A stretch of DNA of 64,000 nt from assembly GCF_003430825.1 (NCBI RefSeq), contig NZ_CP024047.1, positions 1,860,001 through 1,924,000 of the forward strand, read 5' to 3'. The notes beneath the pieces are model-generated. The model had not been told where the DNA came from. It saw only the letters and a program-made list of their open reading frames with translations, and ran no database searches. The position numbers and the translations under genes are program-made. The stretch is from Natrarchaeobaculum sulfurireducens. GTDB taxonomy: Archaea; Halobacteriota; Halobacteria; Halobacteriales; Natrialbaceae. Shown in pieces: positions 63,237-64,000 of the stretch. Every line of letters starts with the position of its first letter. Within the stretch, counting starts at the first letter, position 1.

Positions 63237-64000
63237 CTACTGCACCGGCCTGGCCGACGGCGCGAAATCGTCGACGAGGTGTTCGAGCGTTCGGTCGATC
63301 GTCTCGATGTGTTCGGTCTGGGATTCGATTTCGGTGGCAATCGCGCCGGTGTCGGTCGCGATACGCTCCGCACTGGCGACCGTCTGATCGACCATGCTCG
63401 CGACCTCTTCGGTGCTCGAGGCCTGCTCGTCAGTCGCAGCGGCGACCTCGTCGATACCGGCCGAAACCTCGCCGACGACATCGTGGATGTCCTCGAGATG
63501 TTCGACGGCTCGATCGACCTCGTCGATGCCGCGTTCGATCCGCTCGTTGTTCTCGTCTAAGCTCGTGACTGCTGCGTTGGTCTTCTCCTCGACGTCGCGG
63601 ATCGTCCGTTCGATCTCGCTGGCTCGCTGCTGGGAGTCTTCGGCCAGCGATTTGACCTCGCTCGCAACGACGGCGAACCCATCGCCTGACTTGTCGGCGT
63701 GAGCAGCCTCGATCGAGGCGTTCAGCGCCAGCAGGTTCGTCTGATCGGCGATGTTGTCGATGATCGAGACGATTTCGTCGATCTCCGCGACGCTCTGTTG
63801 GATCGCAGTGACGTCTTCGGTTACCTCGGTTGCGGCCTCGCGAATCGATTCCATCGCCGAGCCGACTTCCCCAGCCGACTGCTGGCCGTTTTCAGCGAGT
63901 TCCTGGGCCGTCTCGCCCGCTGCGGCGACTTCCTCCGACGAGGAGGCGATCTCCTCGACCGACGCCGAAAGGCTCGAGGTCTCGTCGGCGACGTGCATGA
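63237..64000 (-). CDS. Methyl-accepting chemotaxis protein, signalling domain (N-terminus outside window)
   Basis: 254 residues visible. The hairpin tip [21 protein letters not shown] and [24 protein letters not shown] is the diagnostic MCP motif that contacts CheA/CheW. Flanking heptad-rich helices hold likely methylation sites (Glu/Gln pairs, such as [16 protein letters not shown]). The frame stays open to the window edge, so HAMP and sensor parts, if any, lie outside. Whether it is a membrane or soluble transducer cannot be told. The C-terminus is FAPSARPVQ. Confidence 0.92.
   Translation of the reverse strand, partial: MHVADETSSLSASVEEIASSSEEVAAAGETAQELAENGQQSAGEVGSAMESIREAATEVTEDVTAIQQSVAEIDEIVSIIDNIADQTNLLALNASIEAAHADKSGDGFAVVASEVKSLAEDSQQRASEIERTIRDVEEKTNAAVTSLDENNERIERGIDEVDRAVEHLEDIHDVVGEVSAGIDEVAAATDEQASSTEEVASMVDQTVASAERIATDTGAIATEIESQTEHIETIDRTLEHLVDDFAPSARPVQ

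Overview
The window is a 64-kb piece of a halophilic archaeon's chromosome (class Halobacteria; the very frequent CTCGAG hexamer and gene content would fit Natrialbaceae, but that is tentative). The evidence is the high GC, the acidic proteins, archaeal-type EF-1A, S10, FEN1, S-adenosylmethionine synthetase, Trm112 and UPF0058 proteins, and many genes whose TATA-like box lies 26-30 nt before the start codon, as in leaderless haloarchaeal transcripts. Most of it is ordinary core genome with small operons and few gaps.

Layout. 0-5 kb: late cobalamin genes cobN-cbiC-cbiE, joined by short overlaps. 5-11.4 kb: a ROK-family sugar kinase, a NifU-type Fe-S protein, an ACT-domain protein coupled to homoserine dehydrogenase, EF-1A-S10 and a rhomboid protease. 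11.6-12.3 kb: tRNA-Ala(CGC) and a DUF1328-type gene destroyed by a 374-bp IS200/IS605-like remnant. 12.5-23.3 kb: a winged-helix protein, surE, tyrA with an Rsm22-like methyltransferase, a Gly/Met-rich protein, a DUF2797 protein, a BsuPI-domain protein, cbiX with a DR2241-type Fe-S protein (a second cobalamin locus), trm112, purA and an HTH protein. 23.4-33 kb: a large coiled-coil protein with 24-bp repeats, UPF0058, an iron-type ABC ATPase behind a DtxR/Idr-like operator, a PilB-PilC pair and a Trm9-like methyltransferase. 33-34 kb: tRNA-Gly(TCC) with a duplicated 3' end, which looks like the scar of a lost integrative element. 34-41 kb: GNAT, FEN1, and the hyuA-hyuB-M24 peptidase operon.

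40.9-43.25 kb is a sharply AT-rich island carrying two divergent genes for exported proteins (a probable Tat substrate and a beta-propeller lipoprotein). A single IS6-type terminal-repeat remnant lies at its left edge. A complete MITE-like element with related ends and a near-perfect 8-bp target duplication lies at 48.1-48.4 kb.

43.5-64 kb returns to core genes: phosphomevalonate decarboxylase, a membrane-anchored phosphoesterase, endonuclease III, an NAD-kinase paralogue lacking the GGDG motif, an M28 peptidase, a polyprenyl diphosphate synthase, an FKBP with a Gly/Met tail, a CYTH protein, SAM synthetase, ThiI, cysteine synthase, a VOC protein, a thioredoxin, a histidine kinase, a two-domain KaiC-like ATPase, a YyaL/DUF255 protein and the signalling end of a chemotaxis transducer cut by the window edge.

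Functional links: mvaD and the polyprenyl synthase both serve isoprenoid lipid synthesis; Trm112 is the known activator of Trm9-type methyltransferases; the two cobalamin loci supply cobalt insertion and ring methylation steps. No CRISPR array, rRNA or intact transposase is present. The least explained regions are the AT-rich island, the mobile-element scars and two back-to-back hairpins upstream of the phosphoesterase gene.
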